Positions 56,351 through 64,000 of a stretch of 64,000 nt of DNA are shown piece by piece; positions within the stretch are counted from its first letter, which is position 1, and each line of letters begins with the position of its first letter. The notes under the pieces were generated by a model. That model did no database searches and had not been told where the DNA came from. It was given only the letters and a program-made list of their open reading frames with translations. Origin of the DNA: Streptomyces sp. GESEQ-35 (GTDB lineage Bacteria; Actinomycetota; Actinomycetes; Streptomycetales; Streptomycetaceae). The translations under genes and the position numbers were made by a program. The stretch covers positions 124,001 through 188,000 of the forward strand of contig NZ_JAFFSX010000003.1 in assembly GCF_017948485.1 (NCBI RefSeq), in the 5' to 3' direction.

Positions 56351-57049
56351 TCAGCTTTTCTTCCCCGGCTTCGGTGCGGTGCCGCCTGCCGGGCCGGCGC
56401 GGAGCATGGCCTTGTAGAGGGCGTCGTGCTCGGGCGAGGCGGGCAGGGGGCCGCGGGCAGGGGTCTCGAGGGACTGGATCATCAGGGCGACGACGCGTCG
56501 CCAGGCGTCGGGAGCGGCATCGCCGCAGGCGTTGACGACGCCGGCGTTGGCCATGTGGATCAACACCAGGTCCGAGGGGTCGAAGTCCTCGCGCAGGCGG
56601 CCTGTGGCCTTGGCGCGGTCGATGAGCCGCACCATGGCCTCGTACGCCTCGTTGCGGCGCTGCTCCAGGGCCTTGGCGGTGGGGAAGGTCGTGGTCAGGA
56701 CGTCGGCGAAGCCGTAGTCGGCGGCCTGCATCGCGCAGGCGGTCTCGATGTAGCCGGTGAAACCGTGCCAGGGGTCGGGGTCGTCGAGGGCGACGGCGAC
56801 CGCGTCGGCGTAGGCATCCATGCGGTCGAGGAAGACGGCGGCGACCAGGTCCTCCTTCGTGGGGAAGTGGCGGAGGATGGTGGCGATCCCCACTCCTGCC
56901 TCGCGGGCCACGGATGCCATGGAGGCGTTCAGGCCGTCACGCCCGAACACCGTGCGCCCGGCGGCGATGATCCTCCCCCGGTTGCGCTCGGCGTCACTGC
57001 GCAGAGGCGGGGTGGCGGAGTCGCCGGTGGGCTGGGCGCCAGGGTTCAT
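56351..57049 (-). CDS. TetR family regulator
   Basis: The 232-residue regulator has an N-terminal TetR helix-turn-helix (residues about 22-68; MASVAREAGVGIATILRHF) and an all-helical ligand domain. It is divergent from an SDR gene. The space between them contains three copies of an inverted repeat (GGATAG-N2-CTATCC), the likely operators for this protein. It would repress the SDR gene and itself. Ligand unknown. Confidence 0.9.
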   Translation of the reverse strand: MNPGAQPTGDSATPPLRSDAERNRGRIIAAGRTVFGRDGLNASMASVAREAGVGIATILRHFPTKEDLVAAVFLDRMDAYADAVAVALDDPDPWHGFTGYIETACAMQAADYGFADVLTTTFPTAKALEQRRNEAYEAMVRLIDRAKATGRLREDFDPSDLVLIHMANAGVVNACGDAAPDAWRRVVALMIQSLETPARGPLPASPEHDALYKAMLRAGPAGGTAPKPGKKS

Positions 57050-57068
57050 GCCGGCGAGTCTAGCAATC

Positions 57069-57152
57069 GGATTGCCCTATCCATTTTCGGTGGTACGGTT
57101 GCCACGGCGAACCGGATAGGACTATCCGGTTAGGAAACGGATAGCCCTATCC
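57069..57152. promoter_or_regulatory. Three operator copies for the TetR regulator
   Basis: GGATAG-N2-CTATCC occurs at 57114-57127 and 57139-57152, and once with one change (GGATTG) at 57069-57082. The middle copy is extended to 10-bp perfect arms (57110-57131). Centres are 45 and 25 bp apart. The repeats fill the divergent promoter region. Confidence 0.82.
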
Positions 57153-57257
57153 AAATTGGAGGCCTTGAGGCGCCCGGTGCCTGCACCGGCGGCAAGGCGC
57201 TCCCACCAACGCCCGACACACCGATATCCCCCAACGAGGTTTTACGAAAGGATCGCT

Positions 57258-57959
57258 GTGACCAGCATCGCCATCGTCGGAGCCGGCCCTCAGATGGGCC
57301 TGGCCATCGCCCGTACCTTCGGCTCCCAGGGCTTCGACGTCGCCCTGATCTCCCGTAACCGCGAGAAGCTCGACGGTCTTGTCGGCAAGCTCGCTGCCGA
57401 GGGCGTCACCGCCGCCGCGTTCCCCGCGGACGTGCTCGACCGCGACGCGCTCACCCAGGCGCTCAAGGACGCCGCCGCACGGTTCGGCGGGATCGATGTC
57501 CTGGAGTACTCCCCGGTGGGGACGTTCGGTGTCACCACGCTGACCGCTCCGGCCGAGACCGAACCGTCTCATGTGGAGTTCGAGATGAACTTCCAGCTCT
57601 ACGGAGCCATCTCCGCCACCAAGGCGGTGCTGCCGGCGATGCGGGAGGCCGGCGCGGGCACCCTGCTCTACACCACCGGCGCCGGCTCGATCTGGCCCGA
57701 CCCGCGGGTCTCCAACGTCAACGCCGCCGCCGCGGCGCTGCGCAACTGGGCGATGAACCTGCACAAGGAGCTGGACGGCACCGGCGTCCAAGCCGCCCAC
57801 GTCGGCATCGACTCGTCGATCGGCGTCTCCGTCATCCCCGGCGTCGAGGCGGCCAAGCCCGAGCAGATCACGCCCCTCTACTGGCAGCTGCACACCACCA
57901 AGCGCGACGAGGCCGAGCTCGTCTTCCGCCTCGATGCCGAGGGCTTCCCCCGCCCCTGA
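57258..57959 (+). CDS. SDR-like NAD(P)-dependent oxidoreductase, catalytic motif altered
   Basis: The 233-residue Rossmann protein begins SIAIVGAGPQMGLAIARTFG, a dinucleotide loop of the SDR kind, and goes on with SRNREKL and GIDVLEYSP. At the position of the catalytic Tyr-x-x-x-Lys it reads VSNVNAAAAALRN, so both residues are absent. It may act as a divergent reductase or bind NAD(P) only. It is controlled by the divergent TetR regulator. The GTG start follows GAAAGGA. Confidence 0.82.
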   Translation: MTSIAIVGAGPQMGLAIARTFGSQGFDVALISRNREKLDGLVGKLAAEGVTAAAFPADVLDRDALTQALKDAAARFGGIDVLEYSPVGTFGVTTLTAPAETEPSHVEFEMNFQLYGAISATKAVLPAMREAGAGTLLYTTGAGSIWPDPRVSNVNAAAAALRNWAMNLHKELDGTGVQAAHVGIDSSIGVSVIPGVEAAKPEQITPLYWQLHTTKRDEAELVFRLDAEGFPRP

Positions 57960-58074
57960 CACAGCGCCGGCTCCACTGACTCGGCCCCCACGTCGAACCC
58001 CGGTCAACTCGTCAGCCACTGAGAGGGGCTCCCGGCGACTCCGATCGGACGGCGTGCCCATAGCGTGCGCCGGC

Positions 58075-58098
58075 GCTTCCCAAGCTGAGAGCGCGAGT
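58075..58098 (+). repeat. Partial attachment copy 4 (start of the tRNA tail)
   Basis: The 24 bp match the first half of the 46-bp core (from GCTTCCCAAGC to GCGCGAGT) exactly and then diverge. Copy 3 holds the complementary second half. The TetR/SDR block lies between them. Confidence 0.75.
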
Positions 58099-58112
58099 AG
58101 GGGCTGTCGTGC

Positions 58113-58655
58113 CTATTTGGAGACCCGTGGGACGGTCCGTTCGTAGATGGTCCCGCCGTGTGTGTACCAGCCCGCCTTCTTGCGGACGGCCGGGCTCGGA
58201 TCCTGGGTGTGGGATGCCTCCAGGGCGGTGACGGCGCGGGCATCGGTGTGGGCGAACTTGCCAACGAGTTCGGCGGCCCTGCTCCGGACGTGCGGGTCGG
58301 GGTCGGAGGCCAAGTGGCGCAGTGCGGGTTCGAGGACCCGGTCCGGGCCGGGTGCGCAGGTGTCACCCTTGCACCGGTCGCAGGCCAGGGCATGGAAGGC
58401 GGAGACCCTGACCCGGGCGTCGGGGTCGTCGGCCATAGCGATGAGCTCGTCCATGGAATCGGTGTCGACCAGGTGATCGAGAAGGCGGCAGCAGCCCTCG
58501 CGGACTGCCGGATTCTCGTGGTGCAGGCCGGCACGGATGGCACTCAACGCGTCCTCGCCGCGCCGCAGCAGTGCGTGGTAGGCCGCGACCGTGCGCTGAG
58601 GGTCGCCCAGGCAGGAGACGAGGGCTTCATTGTCGGTTCTGGCGAATCCGAGCAT
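58113..58655 (-). CDS. HEAT-repeat protein
   Basis: The 180-residue protein is built of four or five HEAT/PBS-lyase-type helical repeats (for example NPAVREGCCRLLDHLVD, DPDARVRVSAFHALA, DPHVRSRAAELVGKFA, SPAVRKKAGWY). Such folds bind other proteins. The ATG at 58655 (MLGFARTDN) has GAGGGAC upstream. The stop lies 15 bp from the partial tRNA copy. Confidence 0.78.
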   Translation of the reverse strand: MLGFARTDNEALVSCLGDPQRTVAAYHALLRRGEDALSAIRAGLHHENPAVREGCCRLLDHLVDTDSMDELIAMADDPDARVRVSAFHALACDRCKGDTCAPGPDRVLEPALRHLASDPDPHVRSRAAELVGKFAHTDARAVTALEASHTQDPSPAVRKKAGWYTHGGTIYERTVPRVSK

Positions 58656-58831
58656 GTCCCTCAGTCTCAAGCCACGCCGGGAAGTCCGGCAAAAGGTTTT
58701 CTCATCCGCCGTGGCAAGCGCCCGCCGTGCCCGAGCCGGCGGCTCACACCGAACGCTCAGTTCGTCCCACATACCGTGCACAGGGCTCCCTCCTAGCGTG
58801 AGTCGCGATCCACGCAGCAGAGGAGTAACCC

Positions 58832-60193
58832 GTGAGCGAACCCCACGCCGCCCATGACGACCAAGGAAGTCCGCATGTCCACGGACACCGTCACCACGAA
58901 CCCGGTTCACCTGGCTCGGTGGCGCGTCGCCGGTTCATGAAACAGGCATTCGCGGTGGCGGGAACCGCCGCGTTCTCCACGATGCTCGCCGCGTGCGGAT
59001 CGGGTTCGTCGTCCGCTTCATCCGTTTCGTCTGCTACGTCGTCGGCCGCGCCGTCGAGTGAGCCGAGCGGTGGGCCCGGAGGCCCGGGTGGGGGCGGCGG
59101 CCCGGGGATCACCGACAAGTTCGTGGGTGTGACCACGAACGGCACCGTGATCAAGGACCTGTACAGCATCCACAAGACAGGCGTGAGCACGAAGGCAGTC
59201 GTGGCCGCCGCCGAGGCATGGCTCGCCTCCCTCACGGCCGCGCAGCGCAAGGCCGTCACGTTTCCCGTCAACGCAGCTGATTACACCAAGGATCAGTGGC
59301 GCCTGTGGACCAACGTGGACGGGGACCGGGACGCCGGCCTGAGCCTGAAGGACATGACCACGGCACAGCGGACCAAGGCGATGGCGATCCTGAAGCCGGG
59401 CATGAGCGCCCGCGGACTCCAGAACGCCGACAAGGTACGCCATCTCAACCTCTACGGAGGGCAGTTGGTCGACGAGACCGACCAGTTCAACGACGAGCTG
59501 TACTGGCTCACCATCATGGGAACCCCGTCGACCACCCAGCCGTGGGGCTGGCAGTTCGAGGGTCACCACCTGGTGATCAACTACTTCGTCCTCGGCGACC
59601 AGGTCGTCATGACCCCGACCTTCATGGGGACCGAGCCCCGCGTCGCCAACTACGGCATCGACAGCGAGTACGAAGGCACGAAGAGCTTCGAGGACGAACT
59701 CGCCGCCGGCTACGCCCTCGTGCGCTCGCTGAGCGCGGACCAGCAGTCGGTCGCGATCACCACGACCGCCACCAGCGACCGGGACCTGACGGCCGGCGCG
59801 TACTCGGACAACGCGGTCATGGCGTACGAGGGCATCAAGGCCACCGACCTGGACTCCGCGCAACTGGCGAAGCTGTGGAAGATCGTCGAGCTGTTCGTCG
59901 GGAACGTCGACGAGGGGCACGCCGAGGTCAAGATGGCCGAGGTCAAGAAGCACAAGGACGAGACCCACTTCTCCTGGCACGGCGCCACCGACGACGACGT
60001 ACCGATGTACTACCGCGTCCACAGCCCCGTCCTTCTCATCGAGCTCGACTCCCAGGACCTAGGGCCCATCGGAAAAGCGGCGGGATGGGATACCGGGATG
60101 ACTCAGCGGCACATCCACGCCGTCATCCGCACCCCCAACGGCAACGACTACGGCAAGGACCTCCTCGCCCTGCACCTGGCCCTCGACCACTGA
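58832..60193 (+). CDS. DUF3500 lipoprotein with Tat signal
   Basis: The 453-residue protein has a twin-arginine motif (RRRFMK, residues 32-37), a hydrophobic stretch and lipobox LAAC (Cys55), so it is a Tat-exported lipoprotein. A Ser/Gly/Pro-rich linker precedes the DUF3500 domain (VTFPVNAADYTKDQWRLWTN, FEGHHLVINYFVLGDQV). Function is unknown. The N-terminus before the Tat motif is rich in His. The GTG at 58832 has AGAGGAG upstream. Confidence 0.88.
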   Translation: MSEPHAAHDDQGSPHVHGHRHHEPGSPGSVARRRFMKQAFAVAGTAAFSTMLAACGSGSSSASSVSSATSSAAPSSEPSGGPGGPGGGGGPGITDKFVGVTTNGTVIKDLYSIHKTGVSTKAVVAAAEAWLASLTAAQRKAVTFPVNAADYTKDQWRLWTNVDGDRDAGLSLKDMTTAQRTKAMAILKPGMSARGLQNADKVRHLNLYGGQLVDETDQFNDELYWLTIMGTPSTTQPWGWQFEGHHLVINYFVLGDQVVMTPTFMGTEPRVANYGIDSEYEGTKSFEDELAAGYALVRSLSADQQSVAITTTATSDRDLTAGAYSDNAVMAYEGIKATDLDSAQLAKLWKIVELFVGNVDEGHAEVKMAEVKKHKDETHFSWHGATDDDVPMYYRVHSPVLLIELDSQDLGPIGKAAGWDTGMTQRHIHAVIRTPNGNDYGKDLLALHLALDH

Positions 60194-60323
60194 CGAGGTG
60201 CCGAGGACGGCCCCGTGGCCCGGCAGGGCACGGGTCCGTTGAGCGGACTGGCGGCGTTGCACACCCGTCGCTCGAAACGGAGCATGTGGTCTTCCCGCTC
60301 GTTCCTGCCTCTCGGGAGGTTCA

Positions 60324-61964
60324 GTGCGCACCGTTGTCCGACGAGAACTTGCGGCTCTTGTGAGCCTGCTCGCCCTGCTGACCGTCGTATCGGCCATACC
60401 TTCGTCCGCGGCCCCTCGCCCCTTGACGATCTCCACGGACAAAGGTGCGGTCGGGGGAGCCACGGCGGAGGGGGTCGATCGGTTCCTCGGCATCCCGTAC
60501 GCCGCACCACCGGTCGGTACCCGACGCTGGCAGCCGCCCGCACCCGCTTCCGCCTGGTCGGGCACGCGGTCGGCCACCGCGTACGGCTCGCGCTGCCTCC
60601 AGTCGCCCACCGGCACCGGCCCGGGCATGAGCGAGGACTGCCTGTCTCTGAACGTCTACACCCCCGAACGGCGCACCAACCGCCCCCTGCCGGTGATGTT
60701 CTGGATCCACGGCGGGGGATTCTCCAGCGGCGCGGGTGACCTCTACGACGGCTCGCAGATCGCGAAGGCCAACAACATCGTGGTCGTCACCATCAACTAC
60801 CGCCTGGGCGTGTTCGGTTTCCTCGACGTGCCCGGACTGAGCAGGCAGGGTGCGGGCAACTACGGCCTGCTCGACCAGGAGGCGGCGCTGCGCTGGACGC
60901 AGCGCAACATAGGCGCCTTCGGCGGGGACGCGGGCCGCGTGACCATCGCGGGTGAGTCGGCCGGCGGCCACTCCGTCTGCGCTCTGCTGTCCTCGCCGCC
61001 GGCGCGCGGCCTGTTCGCCGGTGCGATCATCCAGAGCGGCGGATGCCCGAGCCTCACGGTCGCCCAGGCCACCGCCAAGGGCGAGGACTACGCCGCGGCC
61101 GCCGGCTGTTCCGACGCGGCGACGTCCGTCGTGTCCTGTCTGCGGGCCAAGCCGGCGAGCGAACTGCTGGGCGCAGCCGGCGGATTCACCGGCGGCATCC
61201 TGAGCGGCCCCCTTCCCGTGTCCGGGGTTCCCGAACTGCCCCTGTCGCCGAGCGTCGCCGTACGATCCGGACGGATCCACAACGTCCCCCTCCTCATCGG
61301 CAGCACGCGCGACGAGGTGCGCCAGTGGGCACTGCCGTTCGCGAACGCGACGAAGGAGCAGTACGAGCGGGCGGTCAGGCTGGAGTTCGGTGCGCGGACG
61401 GCGGACGCCGTGCTCGCGCACTACCCCTACAGCGCCTACGCCGGCCCGTACACCGCCACGTACGCCATCAGCGCGCTGTGGGACGACAGCAGCGTCTTCT
61501 ACGGACTGGGCGGCTGCCGGTACCAGAACCTCACCGCTCAGTTCGCCACTCGGCAACCCAGGACGTACTTCTACGAGTTCGACGACCCGCACCCGCCCAC
61601 CCTCGCGACGACTCCGGCCGGCTTCGACTCCGGCGCCCCGCACGCCAGCGAGCTCGGCTACCTGTGGCCCATGGAGACATCGAAGTTGCTGACTCCGGAG
61701 CAACAGCAGCTGTCCACGGCGATGGTGCGCTACTGGGGCGCGTTCGTGAAGCACGCGAACCCCACGACCGGAGGACTGGCAGCCTGGCCGTCATACCGCA
61801 GCGGCACGTACATGTCCCTGCTGCCCGGCGACGACAGCCAGGCCCTGAAGTCCGAGGTGTACGCGGACCGGCACCAGTGTTCGTTCTGGAACAGCATCAG
61901 CTACGACGGGCTCACCACCAACCCGGACCGCCTCGCCGCACAGGCAGGCGTTCCCACGTCCTGA
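60324..61964 (+). CDS. Secreted type-B carboxylesterase
   Basis: The 546-residue enzyme has a signal peptide (ending near residue 29, SSAAP) and a type-B carboxylesterase fold. Landmarks are the oxyanion WIHGGGFSSGAG, SEDCLSLNVYTPE, the nucleophile elbow GESAGG and a late His in HASELGYLW. It hydrolyses esters outside the cell. The GTG at 60324 follows GGGAGG. Confidence 0.92.
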   Translation: MRTVVRRELAALVSLLALLTVVSAIPSSAAPRPLTISTDKGAVGGATAEGVDRFLGIPYAAPPVGTRRWQPPAPASAWSGTRSATAYGSRCLQSPTGTGPGMSEDCLSLNVYTPERRTNRPLPVMFWIHGGGFSSGAGDLYDGSQIAKANNIVVVTINYRLGVFGFLDVPGLSRQGAGNYGLLDQEAALRWTQRNIGAFGGDAGRVTIAGESAGGHSVCALLSSPPARGLFAGAIIQSGGCPSLTVAQATAKGEDYAAAAGCSDAATSVVSCLRAKPASELLGAAGGFTGGILSGPLPVSGVPELPLSPSVAVRSGRIHNVPLLIGSTRDEVRQWALPFANATKEQYERAVRLEFGARTADAVLAHYPYSAYAGPYTATYAISALWDDSSVFYGLGGCRYQNLTAQFATRQPRTYFYEFDDPHPPTLATTPAGFDSGAPHASELGYLWPMETSKLLTPEQQQLSTAMVRYWGAFVKHANPTTGGLAAWPSYRSGTYMSLLPGDDSQALKSEVYADRHQCSFWNSISYDGLTTNPDRLAAQAGVPTS

Positions 61965-62082
61965 TGCCCGGCTGTGCAGGGCTTGGCCTGTGGCTGGAAG
62001 AACGGATCCTGGCCGAGCCGGGCCGGCACACGCCGGCGGCCACCCTCGCCGACGCCGGAGACGATCACCAGGACAGTACGTA

Positions 62083-62478
62083 TCAGGCGGCCCCGAACCC
62101 CCGATCGTGTTCGATGCGTTCGGCGGTCCGCTCAGTGCGTCGGGAGTGGGTGAGAGCCCGCCGGCCGAGGGCCATGGCGATCAGCCCCAGTGGGATGGCT
62201 CCGATGGCTCCCACGGTCCCGTTGCCGGTGCCGGGGCCACCGCTGGAGGTGGCCAGATGCAGCGCCGCGAGGGCCGTGCCGGCCAGCCCCACCGCCATGG
62301 CCGACAGGGCGCCGAGGCGTGCGTTGCCGGTGCTGATCCGGCCGGCGACGCGGGCCAGGGCCAGAGCGGCGAGGGCCACGCCGATCAGTCCCACGCCGAG
62401 GGCAAGGTTGGCTCCGGTCCGCCCGTCGCCGATGACTCCGCCCTCGGCGGCGACCATCAGGGCAGCTGCTGCGCTCAT
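62083..62478 (-). CDS. DUF6223 family membrane protein
   Basis: The 131-residue protein has three or four membrane helices with many Ala, Gly and Leu (GLIGVALAALALARVAG, GAIPLGLIAMALGRRAL). It matches the small DUF6223 proteins of Streptomyces. The ATG at 62478 has GGAGGAG upstream. It is divergent from the histidine kinase gene; in other genomes I recall it near such kinases. Confidence 0.78.
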   Translation of the reverse strand: MSAAAALMVAAEGGVIGDGRTGANLALGVGLIGVALAALALARVAGRISTGNARLGALSAMAVGLAGTALAALHLATSSGGPGTGNGTVGAIGAIPLGLIAMALGRRALTHSRRTERTAERIEHDRGFGAA

Positions 62479-62709
62479 GCCACTCTCCTCCTTCTTGGAC
62501 GGCGAACTACGAGGTTTCGCTGTGCCTTGAGCGTGCCTGCCGACCGTGCTGCCGGTCGTCCGGCAGACGCAGTCTCTTCGGACTGCCGTCGGCATGGCAG
62601 TCGACTGCTGCGGATGCGGCAGGCGGCGCGCGGGTACCGCACGTGCGGTAGCCGGCCGCTCGTCCGTCGGCGGGACTCGCTCGCAGCGGCGTCCGGCTAG
62701 GGTGCGCGC

Positions 62710-63837
62710 ATGGGCACAGGGCGTTTTCGTGTCCCCGCGGGTGCCATGGACTGGGCGATTGCGGTCGGCGTGGCGGCACTGCTGTTGGGCACCGGGTTGT
62801 CCGGGCAGCACCCTGCCGGCGCGCGCGAGCTGTTCGGCTCCGTGCTGCTGGCAGCGGGGAGTCTGGCGCTGGTCGCGCGTCGCAGGGCTCCGATTGCCGT
62901 GCTGGCCGTCACCGGCCTGTGCGCGGTGGGCTATGAGGCTGCGGGTTTTGAGGTGCTCGCTGTGTCGTACCTGGTTGCGGTGTACGGCGCCGTGCGCGCC
63001 GGGCATCGTGCGCTGACGGTGGCGGCATCCGTAGCCCTGCTCGTCGTCCTCCCTCTCACGGCGCTGGTCTTCCGCGACGGGCCCGCGCGCGAGGCGTTCA
63101 CGCAGGCCCGGAACGTACTCGAAATCGCCTGGCTGATCGCCGCCTTTGCCGCCGGTGAGGCGCTGCGGCAGGCCGAGCGGAGGGCGGACGAAGCCGAGCG
63201 CACCCGGGAGGAGACCGCGCGGCGCCGCGCCGACGAGGAGCGGCTGCACATCGCGCGGGAGCTGCACGATTCGCTCACCCACCAGATTTCGATCATCAAG
63301 GTGCAGTCCGAGGTCGCCGTCCACGTGGCTCGCAGGCGCGGCGAACAGGTGCCGGAGACCCTGCTGGCGATCCAGGCGGCCGGACGTGAGGCGACCCGGG
63401 AGCTGCGCGCGACCCTGGAGGCCCTGCGTGACGACGACACGGCCCCGCCGCAGGGCCTCGAGCACGTGCCGGAACTGGTGGAGCGCGCCCGTGCGATGGG
63501 CCTGGACGCGACGCTGACGATCGAAGGGCAACGGCACGACGTGCCGGCCGCGGTGGGCCGTACCGCCTACCGCATCGTCCAGGAGGCGCTGACCAATACC
63601 GCCCGGCACGCCGGTGCCACCACTGCGACGGTCCGGATCGAATACCGGCCCGACGCCCTCGCCGTCCAGGTCGACGACGACGGCAAGGCCACCCCGGACG
63701 GCGCCCCGGCCCCCGGTCTCGGGCTGATCGGCATGCGCGAACGCATCACCGCCCTCGGCGGTCGACTGCGTGCGCAGCCGCGCACCGGGCACGGCTTCAC
63801 CGTCCAGGCCGAACTCCCCGTGGAACGAGGATCATGA
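62710..63837 (+). CDS. NarL-family sensor histidine kinase
   Basis: The 375-residue kinase has an N-terminal membrane region of about four or five helices (residues 13-155), a coiled coil, a HisKA_3 dimerisation domain with the phospho-His in ARELHDSLTHQIS, and an HATPase domain (RIVQEALTNTARHAGA, GLGLIGMRERI). The stop overlaps the start of the response regulator (ATGA). Signal unknown. Confidence 0.93.
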   Translation: MGTGRFRVPAGAMDWAIAVGVAALLLGTGLSGQHPAGARELFGSVLLAAGSLALVARRRAPIAVLAVTGLCAVGYEAAGFEVLAVSYLVAVYGAVRAGHRALTVAASVALLVVLPLTALVFRDGPAREAFTQARNVLEIAWLIAAFAAGEALRQAERRADEAERTREETARRRADEERLHIARELHDSLTHQISIIKVQSEVAVHVARRRGEQVPETLLAIQAAGREATRELRATLEALRDDDTAPPQGLEHVPELVERARAMGLDATLTIEGQRHDVPAAVGRTAYRIVQEALTNTARHAGATTATVRIEYRPDALAVQVDDDGKATPDGAPAPGLGLIGMRERITALGGRLRAQPRTGHGFTVQAELPVERGS

Positions 63838-64000
63838 TCCGTGTCCTGCTGGTCGACGACCAGCCCCTCATCCGCAGCGGCTTCCGCGCACTGCTCGACC
63901 TCGAGGACGACATCGAGGTGGTTGCCGAAGTCGCCGACGGCACGGAGGGCTTGGCACTCATCGAGCGGCATCTGCCCGACGTCGCGCTCATCGACATCCA
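63834..64000 (+). CDS. Response regulator, N-terminal part (runs off the window)
   Basis: The first 55 residues form a receiver domain start: VLLVDDQPLIRSGFRALL with the acidic pair and DVALIDI with the phospho-acceptor Asp at the edge. It is coupled to the histidine kinase by a 4-bp overlap. NarL-type partners usually end in a LuxR helix-turn-helix, which lies beyond the edge. Confidence 0.9.
   Translation, partial: MIRVLLVDDQPLIRSGFRALLDLEDDIEVVAEVADGTEGLALIERHLPDVALIDI

Noticed and set aside
32681..58074. Phage or conjugative element with structural or transfer genes
   Set aside because: No capsid, tail, FtsK/TraB-like translocase, relaxase or replication gene was seen; only attachment-like repeats and cargo remain.
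62479..63792. Extension of the DUF6223 frame to the right, giving a protein of about 570 residues
   Set aside because: The extra sequence is antisense to the histidine kinase and is Arg-rich without motifs. The ATG at 62478 has a strong ribosome-binding site.

Overview
The sequence is high-GC actinobacterial DNA and almost certainly Streptomyces or a close relative. The evidence is the codon bias, the many GTG starts, the dispersed stem-loop repeats between genes, and conserved gene neighbourhoods (clpB; dnaK-grpE-dnaJ-hspR with HAIR operators; dcd next to a tRNA-Gly). No integrase, transposase, rRNA gene or CRISPR array was seen.

Layout. Positions 1-8,000 hold housekeeping genes: a membrane aminopropyltransferase, a DUF2617 protein, a DapC-like aminotransferase, a YbjN-domain protein and clpB. 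Positions 8,200-11,900 hold a compact regulatory locus: a predicted 60-residue exported peptide coupled to a degenerate Rieske-like protein, next to three paralogous LuxR-type regulators. Positions 12,100-15,500 hold the conserved ATP-grasp / alpha-E / transglutaminase-like operon. Next come an orphan sugar-binding lipoprotein and a secreted fibronectin-III protein. Positions 19,000-23,300 hold the HspR-controlled chaperone operon. Positions 23,300-31,900 hold a MraY-like protein, an EtfD-like iron-sulfur protein, FG-GAP proteins (one broken), a Yip1 protein, a phosphoribosyltransferase and dcd.

The accessory part begins at tRNA-Gly (32,194). The 3' part of this tRNA is duplicated exactly at 38,940, and partial copies lie at 56,171 and 58,075. 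I read these as scars of site-specific integration. The first interval holds a VapBC module and a purine-salvage cassette (amidohydrolase, deaminase, NCS1 permease, PucR regulator). From 39,000 to 55,100 there is a second toxin-antitoxin module, gene remnants and a region that looks copper- or stress-related: DUF4396, a broken copA, copZ, DUF5134, an alpha/beta hydrolase, an F510_1955-type lipoprotein, an NlpC/P60 protein, an M56-BlaI pair, two DUF6153-type proteins, DUF305, and a cysteine-synthase-like enzyme with an MFS exporter. Four CsoR-type palindromes, four BlaI-like sites and an orphan cobalamin riboswitch are scattered through it. A third toxin-antitoxin pair and a TetR/SDR block close the accessory part.

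From 58,100 to the right edge the genes look ordinary: a HEAT-repeat protein, a Tat-exported DUF3500 lipoprotein, a type-B carboxylesterase, a DUF6223 protein and a NarL-type two-component system that runs off the edge.

The strongest leads are the peptide plus three-LuxR locus, the serial tRNA-Gly scars that each sit beside a PIN toxin, and the copper region with operators but no local CsoR gene. All functional calls come from reading translated sequence and motifs; no database search was run.
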